Below are positions 34,100 through 44,902 of a stretch of DNA of 64,000 nucleotides, in pieces. The DNA comes from Aegilops tauschii subsp. strangulata (lineage: Eukaryota; Streptophyta; Magnoliopsida; Poales; Poaceae): assembly GCF_002575655.3 (NCBI RefSeq), contig NC_053035.3, forward strand, positions 90,855,322-90,919,321. The letters are read 5' to 3'. The notes beneath the pieces are model-generated. The model was not told the DNA's origin, made no database searches, and worked only from the letters and a program-made list of their open reading frames with translations. Position numbers and translations under genes: made by a program. How positions within the stretch are numbered: position 1 is the stretch's first letter; each line of letters opens with the position of its first letter.

Positions 34100-35681
34100 T
34101 GCTACCTCTTGAGCACAGCGTTGGTTTTCCCTTGAAGAGGAAAGGATGATGCAGTAAAGTAGCGTAAGTATTTCCCTCAGTTTTTGAGAACCAAGGTATC
34201 AATCCAGTAGGAGACCACGCTCGAGTCCCACGCACCTACACAAACAAATAAGAACCTCGCAACGAACGCGATAAAGGGTTGTCAATCCCTTCACGGTCAC
34301 TTACGAGAGTGAGATCTGATAGATATGATAAGATAATATTTTTGGTATTTTTATGATAAAGAGTAAATAAAGATGCAAAGTAAAATAAACGGCGCCAGAT
34401 ATAGTTGTTGTCGGGAGATTAATATGATAGAAAATAGACCCGGGGGCCATAGGTTTCACTAGTGGCTTCTCTCAAGAGCATAAGTATTACGGTGGGTAAA
34501 CGAATTACTGTCGAGCAATTGATAGAATTGAGCATAGTTATGAGAATATCTAGGTATGATCATGTATATAGGCGTCACGTCCGTGACAAGTAGACCGAAA
34601 CAATTCTGCATCTACTACTATTACTCCACACATCGACCGCTATCCAGCATGCATCTAGAGTATTAAGTTCATAAGAACAGAGTAATGCTTTAAGTAAGAT
34701 GACATGATGTAGAGGGATAAACTCATGCAATATGATATAAACCCCATCTTTTTATCCTCGATGGCAACAATACAATACGTGTCGTTTCCCTTTCTGTCAC
34801 TGGGATCGAGCACCGCAAGATTAAACCCAAAGCTAAGCACTTCTCCCATTGCAAGAAAGATCGATCTAGTAGGCCAAGCCAAACTGATAATTGGAAGAGA
34901 CTTGCAAAGATAACCAATCATATATAAAAGAATTCAGAGGAGATTCAAATATTGTTCATAGATAATCTTGATCATAAACCCACAATTCATCGGATCTCGA
35001 CAAACACACCGCAAAAGAAGATTACATCGAATAGATCTCCAAGAAGATCGAGGAGAACTTTGTATTGAGATCCAAAGAGAGAGAAGAAGCCATCTAGCTA
35101 ATAAATATAGACCCGAAGGTCTGAGGTAAAGTACTCACACATCATCGGAGAGGCTATGGTGTTGATGTAGAAGCCCTCCGTGATCAATGCCCCCTCCGGC
35201 GGAGCGCCGGAAAAGGCCCCAAGATGGGATCTCACGGGTACAGAAGGTTGCGGCGGTGGAAATAGGGTTTTGGCTCCGTATATGATGTTTCCAGGGTATA
35301 TGGGTATATATAGGAGGAAGAAGTACGTCGGTGGAGCAACAAGGGGCCCACGAGGGTGGAGAGCGCGCCCAGGGGGTAGGCGCGCCCCCTTGCCTCGTGC
35401 CTTCCTCGTTGATTGCTTTACGTAGACTCCAAGTCCTCTGGATCACGTTTGTTCCGAGAATCACGTTCCCGAAGGTTTCATTCCATTTGGACTCCGTTTG
35501 ATATCCTTTTCCTTCGAAACACTGAAATAGGCAAAAAAAAGCAATTTGGGCTGGGCCTCCGGTTAATAGGTTAGTCCTAAAAATAATATAAAAGTATATA
35601 ATAAAGCCTATTCAACATTCAGAATAGAATATAATATAGCATGGAACAATAAAAAATTATAGATACGTTGGAGACGTATCA
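34100..35681 (-). repeat. 5' LTR of the Athila-like element
   Basis: 1582 bp. Its partner is 28362-29924; the two differ by few substitutions plus a ~20-bp length difference near 35365 (extra CAGGGGGTAGGCGCGCC-type sequence). A TATA-like TATATATAGG box lies near 35305. Confidence 0.9.
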
Positions 35682-37279
35682 CATCCCCATGGGTGCGAAA
35701 TAGCCGAGCCATGGCTGGCCCCCAGCGCCGCGCCCACCGGCTGTGTCGCCACGGCCACGGCCGCGACCGCGCCCACGTCCGCCGCGCCCACCGGTGCGGA
35801 TGGCGCCGAGCTGACCCGCGCGGCCACCACTGCCGCCGCCGCCGCGGCCACCGCCGCCACCGCGGTCGTCGTTCTGGACGGCGAGGACCTGGGTGCCTTC
35901 GGCGCGGGCGCGCTTGTCCAGAGTCAGCTCGGCGAGGACGAGCCGAAAACGCGCCTGGTTGAAGGAGGGTAGCGACACGGTGGCCTGGATGATGGCGGCC
36001 TGCATGGCGAACTTGGGGCCGAGGCCGTCGAGCATCTGCAACGTGAGCGCTCGATCCGTAACCGTTACCTTGACATCAGCGAGGGCGGCGGCGATCCCTT
36101 GCGGACGACGACAGTAGTCGTTGATGGAGAGATCACCACGCGCGCAGGCCCGGAACTCCTGTCCCAGATGCATGGCGTGTTCAGCTTCATTGGCGAGGAA
36201 GTACTCGTGTAGACGGTGCCAGATGGTGAACGAAGTGGAGCCGGCGGGAGCGACGACGTCGAGGAGATCGCCGTCGATGGTGGAGAAGAACAGCAAGACA
36301 AGGGTGTTGTCGTCGTCCCTCCAGGCAGGGTCGGCAAGCCGGCGTTCCGCGCCGTCGCGGATGTGATCCTCCGCATGGTACCGCGCGAGCACGAGGGTGG
36401 CGTAGTTGCGCCAGCGGGTGAAGTTGCTGCCGTCAAGGGCCAGCTTGAAGTCGAGGACGCCGATGATGTTGGCCGGGATGGGAGAGGAGGGGGCAGCAGG
36501 AGGTGCCGGCACAGGGTTGGGTGGGTGGGAAGCTAAGGGAAGATCGCTGGATTGAGGGAGTTCAGGGGAGAGCGATGCGCGGGGACGCTCGCCATGGGAG
36601 AGGCCGGTGGAGAGGTTTGCACCGGCCGAGCCATCGTCGTCGTGAGTGAGGGGAGGCGAGGCGGAGGGAGAGTGGGAGGAGCTGGTCGCCATGAGAGGCT
36701 CTGATTACCAACAAAAATTATGAATCACCGCATCTATTCCCTAGTTCAGTTACAGATACATATACACAGGCGTGATCCCTACATGCAGGGCCACGATGAG
36801 ATGATGGCGATTGACTAGGACGCCCTACACTCTAGGCGCTATGGTTACAACAGAATAATCGGTACAATGTTACATGAAATACATACAACGTGACAGTTCA
36901 ACAATCAGATTTGACTATAATTGGGGAGCAAGTAAGGATGTATGTATTGTCTATGAGCCATGACGTCGATAGGAATGAATCCAGAAATGCATAATGGTCT
37001 TCTGAGCCACATCCCGGCTGTTATATAGGAGAGGGGTTTAACCCAACAGTGAAAGTAAAAACGAGATGTGCTACAGTAAAACGATAAAGTCGATCTAGCG
37101 GTGACTACCAGTCGAAGACGCAGGAGTCACTGTGAACCGTTGGATCACTCATAGCGGTATTGTAGGTCAAGCTACAGTTAACTGAACCTGTCGACAGTGT
37201 TAACTGAAGAAATACCTTCATTAACCTGACAGCCTCGCGGACGCGTGCTCGTGGGACCACGGAGAGAGAGAGAGCTTCC

Positions 37280-39480
37280 ATGGCCGGCGGCGATTGTTCT
37301 CCCGTGGCGGCAGCGGCTGCGGCGAGAAAGTGGGACCACGAAGAGTATCGGTTCGAGACGCCGGAGGAGGATTCCTTGGACCCGCGATTCAGCGAGTACG
37401 ACCCCAAGCAGGGTTGTTTCATATACGTCCGCTACTTCTTCGATGGCGACAAACTCGACCTCGACGAGGAGTGTACGTTCCGTTCCAATCCAATCCAACC
37501 CAATTCCCCTTATTCTAGTTCATGATTATGTTCGGTTGAACCTCTTTTGGATAGGTTTGGAGGGGATTGAGGTGGATTTTGATTTATAGCAGATTTTACC
37601 CTCCCCAATCCACTCAAATCCCCTTCAAACCCCTCCCCTTGCAACAGAACAAGCCCTTACCGATCCTTGTGGCCTTCGTTATGCATGTCTAGTTCATGAA
37701 CTCCAGTCAGTCAGTGTCACTTCATTCCTCAAAATCATTCTGAAGGTTACTTTCACTTCCTACTGGATTTATTCCGAAGCAAAGGCTGCCACTTTCAAAT
37801 TCATTCGTCAATTAGCGCATTTTCTTCTGAATCGAATGTTCTAACCTTTTTCTGAATCGAAAACGCACTACTTTTAATTACTACTCTCTCCGTTCCCAAT
37901 TATAAGATGTTCTAACCTTTTTCTGAGTAGGATGTATGTAGTGTGTCTGTTCACACATTTTAGCCTGTATATCAAAAACATTTTCTAATTCGGTACAGAG
38001 GTGGTAGTATATTACTATGCAAAAGATGAGAGCACAGCCTGGCTGGTTCGGTTTTCAATGGTTCTGTTCCAACCAATTTACACCTACATACATACTCGTC
38101 TTGTTACCCTCCTTGTTTGATTGATCGATATGCATTTTTCTTCTCATTTGACAGCACCTGCTGGTCCCATGCGACATACTGGTAAAATCTTCAAAGAGGG
38201 GTTCCGGCTAAAAAACTCGGTCAATGTTGTCTCCATCAAGATTGTTTCCTCCGACTATGGCTACCCACTCAATGTCTACGGTCCCATCATAGCCAGGGAC
38301 AGTCTGGATCAAAAATGTGTCTATATATTCCGGCACGACCAGGATGATTGCCAGCTCATCAGCTCAAAGGTATTACTGCCATTTGCCTCATATCTACAGA
38401 CACATACAATATATCAATGTGTATTTTCTTGTACTGGTACTTTCTCATTTCAGTACTCTGATTTACAAAAAATGGTGATTTCCTGACGGAGAAATTTTGG
38501 CAATTTCTATAAATGATTATTTCTGAATGTTGTATATTAGTAATCCATATCTGGGTTTTTGTATGTTATAATTGAATAACGGATCTGGTTTTGTATCCGT
38601 TCCATATGATGTTGATTTTAATGATACTTGTCTTGTAGGGTATAGTGATAGGAGCCAGGGGTTTATCACTTGCGTGCCTCAGTTTATGGCACTACAGCAA
38701 TCTGCACAATAAGAAAAGGAAGTACAAAAAATACATGGCCACAGATGTAGCATAATTTTTCTGAGTCTAATTACCTTGTTTCGTCATTCAGAGCATAGCT
38801 AAAAATGAACCCCAAAGCAAGGGTAATTCAATCAATCCCAGAAACAAGCTCCTGGAATTTATCTATTCAAATTGGTCTTGTAGGATGATTCATTGATTTT
38901 GATTGGCCAAAAGAGAGGATTCATGGTATGCGATGATATATTCTTTGAAATCAATCTGAAGGTGAAGGATGTGTATGGGAGGACTGTCCATGATGCTAGG
39001 CTCAGTAAAGGCCTGATGGAGGTGGATGCTATCCGCAGGCTGGAATTTGATCCCAGATATGTGGTTGAAACGGAAACACTCGTTAGCATGCACAGCATAT
39101 TGGATTTAAACTACACATTCGTAAGAAGGTCGGTGGAGGGCACTGTTGAGGTCAGGATCCTTCAGGGTCCTGATGAATTCCATGGGAAGATCGCTGCTTC
39201 CACTACCAGCATTCCATGCGACATTGTGCTACATGATAGCAAGGTGAGTGGTGCGCTAACTGCAGGTGACAATGGAGTCCTTCAAATGGCGCGGCGCGTA
39301 GTAGGAGTCTCTGTGGATGAGATACTGGTGTTGACTGTTGCTGCTGCTGTCGGTGACTATAAGTTATCTGTCGGCACTGTTGAGTTTACTCCAAGGCGCA
39401 ATGGTTACGATGCTGAGATTATCATATGCGGCAACTACCATATGCTTCTGAAGGCCACTTGGTCGATTGTGTATTTCTGA
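37280..39480 (+). CDS. DUF6598-domain protein, three exons
   Basis: Exon 1 37280-37472, exon 2 38155-38369, exon 3 38884-39480; all junctions are GT...AG and phases match (1 then 0), giving 334 residues. The ATG gives MAGGDCSPVAAAAAARKWDH. The domain spans about residue 85 to the end: YGYPLNVYGPIIARDSLDQK, CVYIFRHDQDDCQLIS, then DSLILIGQKRGFMVCDDIFF, a VEGTVEVRILQG strand, and a LKATWSIVYF end typical of this grass family. Biochemical function is unknown. The 5' end is unusual: the gypsy LTR edge lies 48 bp upstream of the ATG, so the original promoter, if it was there, is more than 37 kb away. The Stowaway element in intron 1 does not touch splice sites. Alternative: an earlier exon-3 acceptor near 38637, not favoured because it lacks domain match. 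Confidence 0.82.
37884..38007. mobile_element. Stowaway-like MITE in intron 1
   Basis: 124 bp, left end CTCTCTCCGTTCCCAATTAT, right end reverse-complementing to CTACCACCTCTGTACCGAAT, flanked by TA on both sides (37882-37883 and 38008-38009). The CTCCnTCCGTTCC(a)AATTA start is the Stowaway hallmark in Triticeae. The right terminus is degraded, so it is an old copy. Confidence 0.7.
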
Positions 39481-40846
39481 TGTAATTCTTAGTTATTCAG
39501 TCGCGGCAGTCTGCCATATTCTGTAGATCCTTTTTTTAGCAATCCTCTAGATCCTTTTGATGCAACGAGGCTCCATTATGGGAACTAGTTATAGTACATG
39601 CTCAAACAATATATGTGTTCCAGCGTCTATTGTATATATTCTGACTCTTCTTGCTGATGTAAGCTAGTTTTACTGGGACTGCTTGTGGTACATGCATGAA
39701 ATTTAAGAGTTGTGCTATTTACGTCAGTATAGTCAGGTTTACTCGGAGGAAAACGATGAAGTGTCCCCAAAACTTGCCATCCTAAAAAGAATGTCAATAT
39801 GAAGTTTTTCACCTTGTTGAATTGCAAGATGTAGTAACCAGAATGCATTTATATACAAGATCTGAAGACCTGTGTATTAGAATCAGATCGCCTGTGTTGC
39901 AAGTTCAATGTCTATGAAGACTATCCGGCTGCAATATATTTTCTAGTGCACTAATCACCTTTTTATTTTTATGTTTTTGGTTAGAATCAAGATCTCACTA
40001 TAATACTAGCTTTCAGTTCTTTTGATACTTCCTCTATGTATCCAACTTGGCTGTGCATTATTGTGCTAAGGAAGTGGTTCTGAATAGTATCAAATTCAAA
40101 CTTATAGCAGAATAATTGACCCCTTTTTAATTTCTTAAAATAGGTTCTTTTTCAGAATTTAAGCAACTTTAAAATGCCTTTTTTGGTGGCACTAGCACAC
40201 CCAATATGCCCTCCTGGAGCATCACTAACAAGCGCCCATCAATAAAACTGCTGCACTGGATGAACAAATTCTGGTTAAGCAAAGCCTGATTAAGCATTTT
40301 TCATGCACTCCACATCAATTAGAAGAAGCAAATTCTGGTTGAGCAAATATTTGACAATGAATACGTCAATGATTTTATCATATCTTTTCATCTGCAGAGT
40401 TTGGATATCTCAGGAAAAAATGTACTGTTCTACAAAATGCTTGGTTTGATCAATGGACAAAGGCAATATGCACTTCAGAGCAACAAGACTAGCTATCTTC
40501 AGGAGGTGTTTCAGGCTTTCAGCCAATAAGAGCATAACACACATGGATCTCTTCAACAGCTAGCATTGGGTCTCTAGTCTTCGTTTCCTAGGATGCCCCT
40601 GCCTCACCATATAAACCCGGCCATAAACCCAGCTTCTTCTACGCCCAGGCAGAGATCTATGCGAAGCAATGTCGAAAGATAAAGATATGTTGTGCCTTAT
40701 TTTACACTCTCACAAAATCTACATGTAGAACTGCAAAAATTCACGAAAACTTGCAAATCTGGATTTGGACTCCTTTACTATTTTGTAATTTTCATTCAAG
40801 CGTCTGTGCTGCAATAGCGTATTGATTTGGAGTGTCAAATATGGCA
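39481..40846. other. 3' flank and intergenic sequence
   Basis: The beginning is the likely 3' UTR of the DUF6598 gene. The rest is AT-rich with no supported gene. A CCATATAAACCCGGCC stretch near 40610 looks promoter-like on the plus strand, but no ORF follows it. Confidence 0.4.
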
Positions 40847-40955
40847 TAAGTGACAACAACCATTACATTGCTGATCATAAGTGACTACAACCATTACATT
40901 GGTAATCACAAGTGACTACAACCATTACATTGCTAACCATAAGTGACTACAACCT
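40847..40955. repeat. Short tandem repeat, ~31-bp unit
   Basis: About 3.5 copies of a unit with AAGTGACTACAACCATTACA followed by TTGCT(g/a)A(t/c)C(a)TA. Copies differ by one to four bases. It lies just past the stop codon of the minus-strand STIP-like gene, in its likely 3' UTR. Confidence 0.85.
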
Positions 40956-40992
40956 CACAAGCTGTTGTAGGCTTGTAGCAGACTAGTATCAA

Positions 40993-42120
40993 CTATGTAT
41001 GACAAACAAGACGGCTGAGGTCTGCCGCTTCTCGATCCACCATGGCGACGCCGGCCTCCAGCCGTGCTTGCACGCGTTCGTCGTGGAGCAGCTCCGGGGT
41101 GAAGAGGTTCTTCCAGCCGGCGCACCACGCCGCGGCCTCTCCCGACGGCGGCCTCGCGGACCGCAGCCAGTGACGCAGCGCGCTCTCCCACTTGCCGAAG
41201 AACTCCTGTTCTAGGATCGACACCATGTCTTCGGTGCGCACCAGAGGCGTCCACGACATCACCTCGCGGAACTTAGTGTCGCGCTGCTTTGGTGGTGTGA
41301 TCTTGAGCTGTTGCAGCCATCGTGTGAGCTTAGGCAAGATGTGACGCCGGGAGAAGATCTCCCAATGCGTGGGGCCGAAGTAGTCTTTCCATGGGGAGAT
41401 GACGTCGTAGCAGCCGCCGCTGATCTTGCTCTCCACGGTGCCGTAGAGGCTCTCCGGCAAGTGACCGATCAAGGGGATCCACGGGCGTAGCCAGTGGTCG
41501 CAGCCCGGGCTCCACAACGGTTCCCACTCTCGCGCCTTCATGGCCATCCTCGGCGTGAGGACCTGCTCCACGATGTGCTGCACGGTCGGAGCAGGCAACG
41601 CGCCCCTCCACGCTCCCAGCGCACGCTTCTTCCCCCGGAGCTCCTCCTCGGACTTGACGATCGCCGCCAGCGCCTCCTCCGTCTCCACGCTGTCGTCGCC
41701 TTGAAGCTTCACGTCGCGCAGCAGCGCGAGGGTCCTCTCGCAGCACTCCCGTTCGAGGTGCAGGGCTCGTGAGACGGCCGCCGACTCGTGCCACTCGTCT
41801 TGGGCTGGCGGCGACGGCGCCGGCGCGCCATGCAGGCCGTTCTTGTACGTCTTTTCGGAGTGGCCGATGCCGGCGGTCGAGCAATGCCGGATGGCCTTTA
41901 TAGGGGCGATGATGCCCTGGCCGTGCGCGCCGAGGCCCGAGCCTTGCTTGTAGTTCCACAGCCGCATCATCTTGGCCACCGGCGCAGTGGTGCGCGCGAG
42001 GCTGCCCGGCATCTTGAACGGGTACGACGGGTCGTCGCCCTCGTCGAGCAGCGCTGCGGTGAAGCTGCGCTTCAGTAGCGCCATGCCGCGGATCGACGTT
42101 GCCAGGCGATCGAGGACCAA
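40993..42120 (-). CDS. STIP/TFIP11-like G-patch and GCFC-domain protein, short and intronless
   Basis: 375 residues in one exon. A G-patch domain lies at about 47-75 (KMMRLWNYKQGSGLGAHGQG then IIAPI). A long middle region includes a charged helix near LLRDVKLQGDDSVETEEAL. A GCFC-type domain fills the C-terminal half (HWLRPWIPLIGHLPESLYGT, then ISPWKDYFGPTHWEIFSRRH and WCAGWKNLFTPELL). Known homologues (septin and tuftelin-interacting proteins, yeast Ntr1) help disassemble the spliceosome through the Prp43 helicase and are about 750-900 residues. This copy lacks the N-terminal TIP region, and its C-terminus is short. Plausible reading: a truncated, perhaps retroposed, expressed paralogue. An internal start at 42084 (MALLKRSF) is possible. 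Confidence 0.78.
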   Translation of the reverse strand: MVLDRLATSIRGMALLKRSFTAALLDEGDDPSYPFKMPGSLARTTAPVAKMMRLWNYKQGSGLGAHGQGIIAPIKAIRHCSTAGIGHSEKTYKNGLHGAPAPSPPAQDEWHESAAVSRALHLERECCERTLALLRDVKLQGDDSVETEEALAAIVKSEEELRGKKRALGAWRGALPAPTVQHIVEQVLTPRMAMKAREWEPLWSPGCDHWLRPWIPLIGHLPESLYGTVESKISGGCYDVISPWKDYFGPTHWEIFSRRHILPKLTRWLQQLKITPPKQRDTKFREVMSWTPLVRTEDMVSILEQEFFGKWESALRHWLRSARPPSGEAAAWCAGWKNLFTPELLHDERVQARLEAGVAMVDREAADLSRLVCHT

Positions 42121-42194
42121 ACAGGGAACGTCGCTGCTGCTTGGAACCGGCCGGCGTGCTGTTCCTTGTGCTGATCGATGCGTATGCTAAGAGT

Positions 42195-42205
42195 CATTAT
42201 ATAAC
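42195..42205 (-). promoter_or_regulatory. Candidate TATA box of the STIP-like gene
   Basis: The minus-strand word GTTATATAATG lies about 75 bp upstream of the ATG at 42120, a plausible spacing for a short leader. Confidence 0.45.
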
Positions 42206-42892
42206 TACTACTCAGCAGGCTGTTACTAGAAGCTAATCAATCGACTCCGTTTTGGAGACGAGCCCTTGAACGCGTTTCCGATTCCGACAAAGCATCTTAT
42301 TTACTTTATTTACTGAGATAACTACTATACTTTGCATAATACACCAACATTTCGGTACATACGCGGAGAGCACTTTTCATAGACGGTGGAACGGGGGCTC
42401 ACAACTAACTTTTGATCTTTGTAACCTTGGCATCCAAGAAATATGGTGGAGTCCGAACAAGAAACTAGTTTCACATATAAAAGAACTCAACTTTGCACAA
42501 CCGTTTAGCTTGAAAGCTACCCTCATTTTAGACAACTAAATTTTGGACTCTTCAAATAGATCTCATGTGTGTGCGATTTAGATTTAGGGAGTTTTTTTTT
42601 TCTTTTTTTGCACGCGAGGGGGGAATTTTGGTTTGGGAACACGTCACTTACCCAACATTATCCATACTTAGGCCTAGTTTGGCAGTGTAGTTTTTAAATA
42701 CCGCAGTGTCACTTAGCCAACATTATCCATACTTAGCCAACATTGAAAACGGGTAAGGACCCGAATGACCATGGTCAATTACATGAAGGTGATGTTAACG
42801 CTGCACGGATCGTGCAGCAGGCCATCACCAAGCTTGAAATAGAGAGAAAAAACAAGTACAAGGTGGGGGTTTTGGGAGTCAGAGAGGGCTGC
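42206..42892. other. Upstream intergenic sequence
   Basis: No gene. There is a T-rich run at about 42590-42610. The phrase CCAACATTATCCATACTTAG occurs twice (about 42652 and 42717) and AGCCAACATT a third time, a small local duplication. The last ~100 bp may be the 3' UTR of the LINE. Confidence 0.4.
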
Positions 42893-44902
42893 TTATTCAA
42901 CTGTGTCAGCCCAAGCACTTAACACGGCTCGATCAACATCCCTTGGCGCTCTAAAACACCACAACCTAAGAGAGGGTGCAACTGTAGAGAAGGTTTGTGC
43001 TGATGACCATCTGGCATTGTCGAAAACCTGCACATTACGACAATTCCAAAGTGCCACCGCACAGGCTGCAAAAAGGATGTGCCACAGTTTGTCGTATTTG
43101 TGTCTTGCAGTTTGCGAAAGAAGGAAGCCATGCAGATCGGATGAGCCCAGTGCGGAATCAGATAAGCCTAATTCCTCCCAAACTGCATCTGCAAGCCTAC
43201 ATCGAAGAATAATGTGGCAGCTGGATTCCACAGCTGGACAAAGATCACATCCATTGTGCTGCACAAGCGTCGTCCAATGCTTATTCATCATGTTATCCCT
43301 GGTGTTCAGCCGTCCACGGAGAGCAAGCCACAAAAAAACTCGATGTTTATTGGGTATGATCTTATCCTAGACATAAAAAGCCACCGGACAGTCCACACCG
43401 GTGAAAGAAAGCAAGCTGTAGAAGTAGGCAGTGGATAGCTGGTTACCAGTACAGGCTGGACGTCGAGCATCTCCCTTGTCCGGTTGAGGTTGGATAACAT
43501 CACGATACATAAGTAGTGCCTCACACTCGCTGGCTGCAGTGGCGGAGAGGTCCGGGTGCAAATGGAGGTCCCATTGCCCATCCCTGAATTGTGATGCAAC
43601 CGTGCAATATTTGTGTCTCGCAAAAGAGAAAAGCACCGGGAAGGTGATCATAAGTCTCCCACATTCCAGCCAAGCATCAAACTAGAAGGAGATAGTGGAT
43701 CCGTTACCAATCTCACAGACCATAGCCTCCATGACAGTTTTGAAGGTGCATTTGATCCCACTCCATATGGCAGTGTCCCGATTATGGTAGTCCAGGGAGA
43801 TTTTATTCTAAAAATATTGCCTTGCAAACCAATTGTAGCATGGGACTTCATTTGACTACAGAATCTTGGAGGCTAGCTTACATATTAGCGATACGTTGTG
43901 ACATTGAAGGTTTCTGGTCCCTAAACCACCAGACTCTCGAGGCAGCCTGACCCATGCAACCAAGCAGTGACCACCAGATGCAGAACTCTTTCCTTGCCAG
44001 AGAAAACCTCTAAGAATCCTTTCAAGCTTTTCAAGCAATTGAGTAGGCCATATGAAGCATGCCATGAAGTAGTTTGGGATGGAAGCAAGAACCAAGTTGA
44101 TTAGGGTGAGGCGGCCGCCCCAGGACAGGAAGGTGGCATGCCAGCCAGAGAGCCTCTTGTCAACCTTATGAATAACTGGCATTAGTAGGTCATGTGATAT
44201 CTTTTTCGTGGAGAGAGGCAGACCCAAGTCGATGCATGGGAACGATGAAATGGAGCATTGGAACATCTCAGCCACTCAAACTTGTAGCTTCATCCATACA
44301 TATTGGGATGAAGGTGCTCTTGCTGAAATTTATATGTAGCCCACTGAAATTGGCGAAAGCATGTAAAATCCTTTTAATGATCTGGGTTTGTTCATAATTT
44401 CCTTGGATTAGCAGAAACGTATCGTCAGCGTATTGCAATATTGGGAAAGGTCCATCCACAGCAAGGGGGTGCTTAAGATTTCCTTTTCCAACCTCAGATA
44501 TGCAGAGTCTCTGTAACAAGTCGGCCACAAAAATGAAAAGATAAGGGGACATGGCGTCACCTTGGAAGTCCACTTTTTGACAAAATCATACTGCTCATTT
44601 TATCATTAATTATAACCCTGGAAGAGTTGGAATATAAGAGTGTGTGAATCCACTTGATCCATCGTTGGCCAAACCCCTTGCTGATAGAATCCACTTGTCA
44701 AAGGCTTTTTAGGAATCCAACTTGAGCACTATCATGGGCATTCTCCTCTTCATCGCCTGCTGTACCAATACGGCTGCGAGAACAAAGTTATCCATGATGC
44801 ATCTTCCTGGCAGAAATCCTGATTGTAACGAGTGTACCAGCATCGGGATCATTTTCTGTAAGCGCACAGCCAGTGCCTTGGTCGCCATCTTGGGAATGCT
44901 AT
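42893..44902 (-). pseudogene. LINE (non-LTR) retrotransposon, 5'-truncated and decayed
   Basis: Minus strand. 44268-44573 has the reverse transcriptase motifs FQGDAMSPYLFIFVADLL and YADDTFLL. Upstream remnants at 44580-44900 include LPGRCIMDNFVLAAVL and KLDS with a stop before KAFD. 43856-44275 continues after a frameshift with LSGWHATFLSWGGRLTLINL and GGLGTRNL. 42893-43333 is the C-terminal zf-RVT type region (HWTTLVQHNGCDLC, then SCHIILRCRLADAVWEELGL). At least three frames are used. The 5' end is cut at 44903 by the Fatima-like LTR. Confidence 0.85.

Larger units (their letters stand above)
28362..35681 (-). mobile_element. Complete non-autonomous Athila-like gypsy element
   Basis: LTRs 28362-29924 (1563 bp) and 34100-35681 (1582 bp), TSD CATCC at 28357-28361 and 35682-35686. 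On the minus strand the PBS (tRNA-Asp type) is at 34072-34088 and the polypurine tract AAGCTTGGGGATGCT abuts the LTR at 29925. The only coding region is gag-protease-like (32810-33877). No reverse transcriptase or integrase is visible, so it depended on a partner element. It lies within copia gag. Confidence 0.93.
28250..36692 (-). pseudogene. Copia gag, split by the Athila-like element
   Basis: The start at 36692 (MATSSSHSPSASPPLTHDDD) lies only a few bases inside the PBS. 35687-36692 encodes a Pro-rich N-terminus, a capsid-like region (FKLALDGSNFTRWRNYATLV, then IWHRLHEYFLANEAEHAMHL) and a Gly/Arg-rich tail ending GQPWLGYFAPMGM. After removal of the 28362-35681 element and one CATCC, the frame continues at 28250-28361 with PRAPWIPPKRAGILGPRP. 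Near 28250 gag is joined directly to the GAG pre-integrase segment in another frame. No zinc knuckle or protease is seen, so an internal deletion is likely. Confidence 0.82.
23560..36903 (-). mobile_element. Ty1/copia retrotransposon carrying two nested elements
   Basis: Short LTRs of 193 bp (23560-23752 and 36711-36903) and TSD ATCAG (23555-23559 and 36904-36908). On the minus strand the order is 5' LTR, PBS (TGGTAATCAGAGC at 36698-36710, initiator-Met type), gag, GAG pre-integrase, integrase, reverse transcriptase, RNase H and 3' LTR: the copia order. Without insertions it is about 4.4 kb. I count about 14 differences between the LTRs (roughly 7%), so it is an old insertion. Both nested insertions interrupt coding frames that resume after removal of the element plus one TSD copy. 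Confidence 0.93.
1..37231 (-). mobile_element. Degenerate Ty3/gypsy retrotransposon, host of both nests
   Basis: Minus-strand gypsy element whose pieces read right to left: 5' LTR (23490-23559 joined to 36909-37231, about 393 bp), PBS near 23469-23486, gag, zinc knuckle, protease, reverse transcriptase, RNase H, integrase (down to 18997), then the integrase C-terminus at 110-279. The 3' LTR lies left of the window. The LTR edges are an inverted pair, TGTCAGGT at 23490 and ACCTGACA ending at 37231. A CACTA element splits the integrase and a copia element splits the 5' LTR; removing each plus one TSD copy restores continuous sequence. Every ORF is broken, so the element is dead. The degenerate PBS resembles an initiator-tRNA-Met site. 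The exact family is not identified. Confidence 0.9.
23490..37231 (-). repeat. Gypsy 5' LTR, split by the copia element
   Basis: The two LTR pieces are 23490-23559 and 36909-37231, about 393 bp when joined. On the minus strand a CCTATATAAC promoter-like box lies at about 37018-37030. The degenerate PBS (TGGTATAATGAGCAAGCG) is just inside, at 23469-23486. The outer edge at 37231 is followed by GCCTC, the presumed TSD whose partner is outside the window. Confidence 0.8.

Noticed and set aside
35693..36536. Plus-strand Arg/Gly-rich ORFs
   Set aside because: They are antisense shadows of the copia gag.
40847..40955. Possible CRISPR-like array
   Set aside because: 31-bp units are adjacent with no spacers, in a eukaryotic gene context.
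41494..42190. Plus-strand and second minus-strand ORFs over the STIP-like gene
   Set aside because: GC-rich shadow frames; only the 375-codon frame shows recognisable domains.
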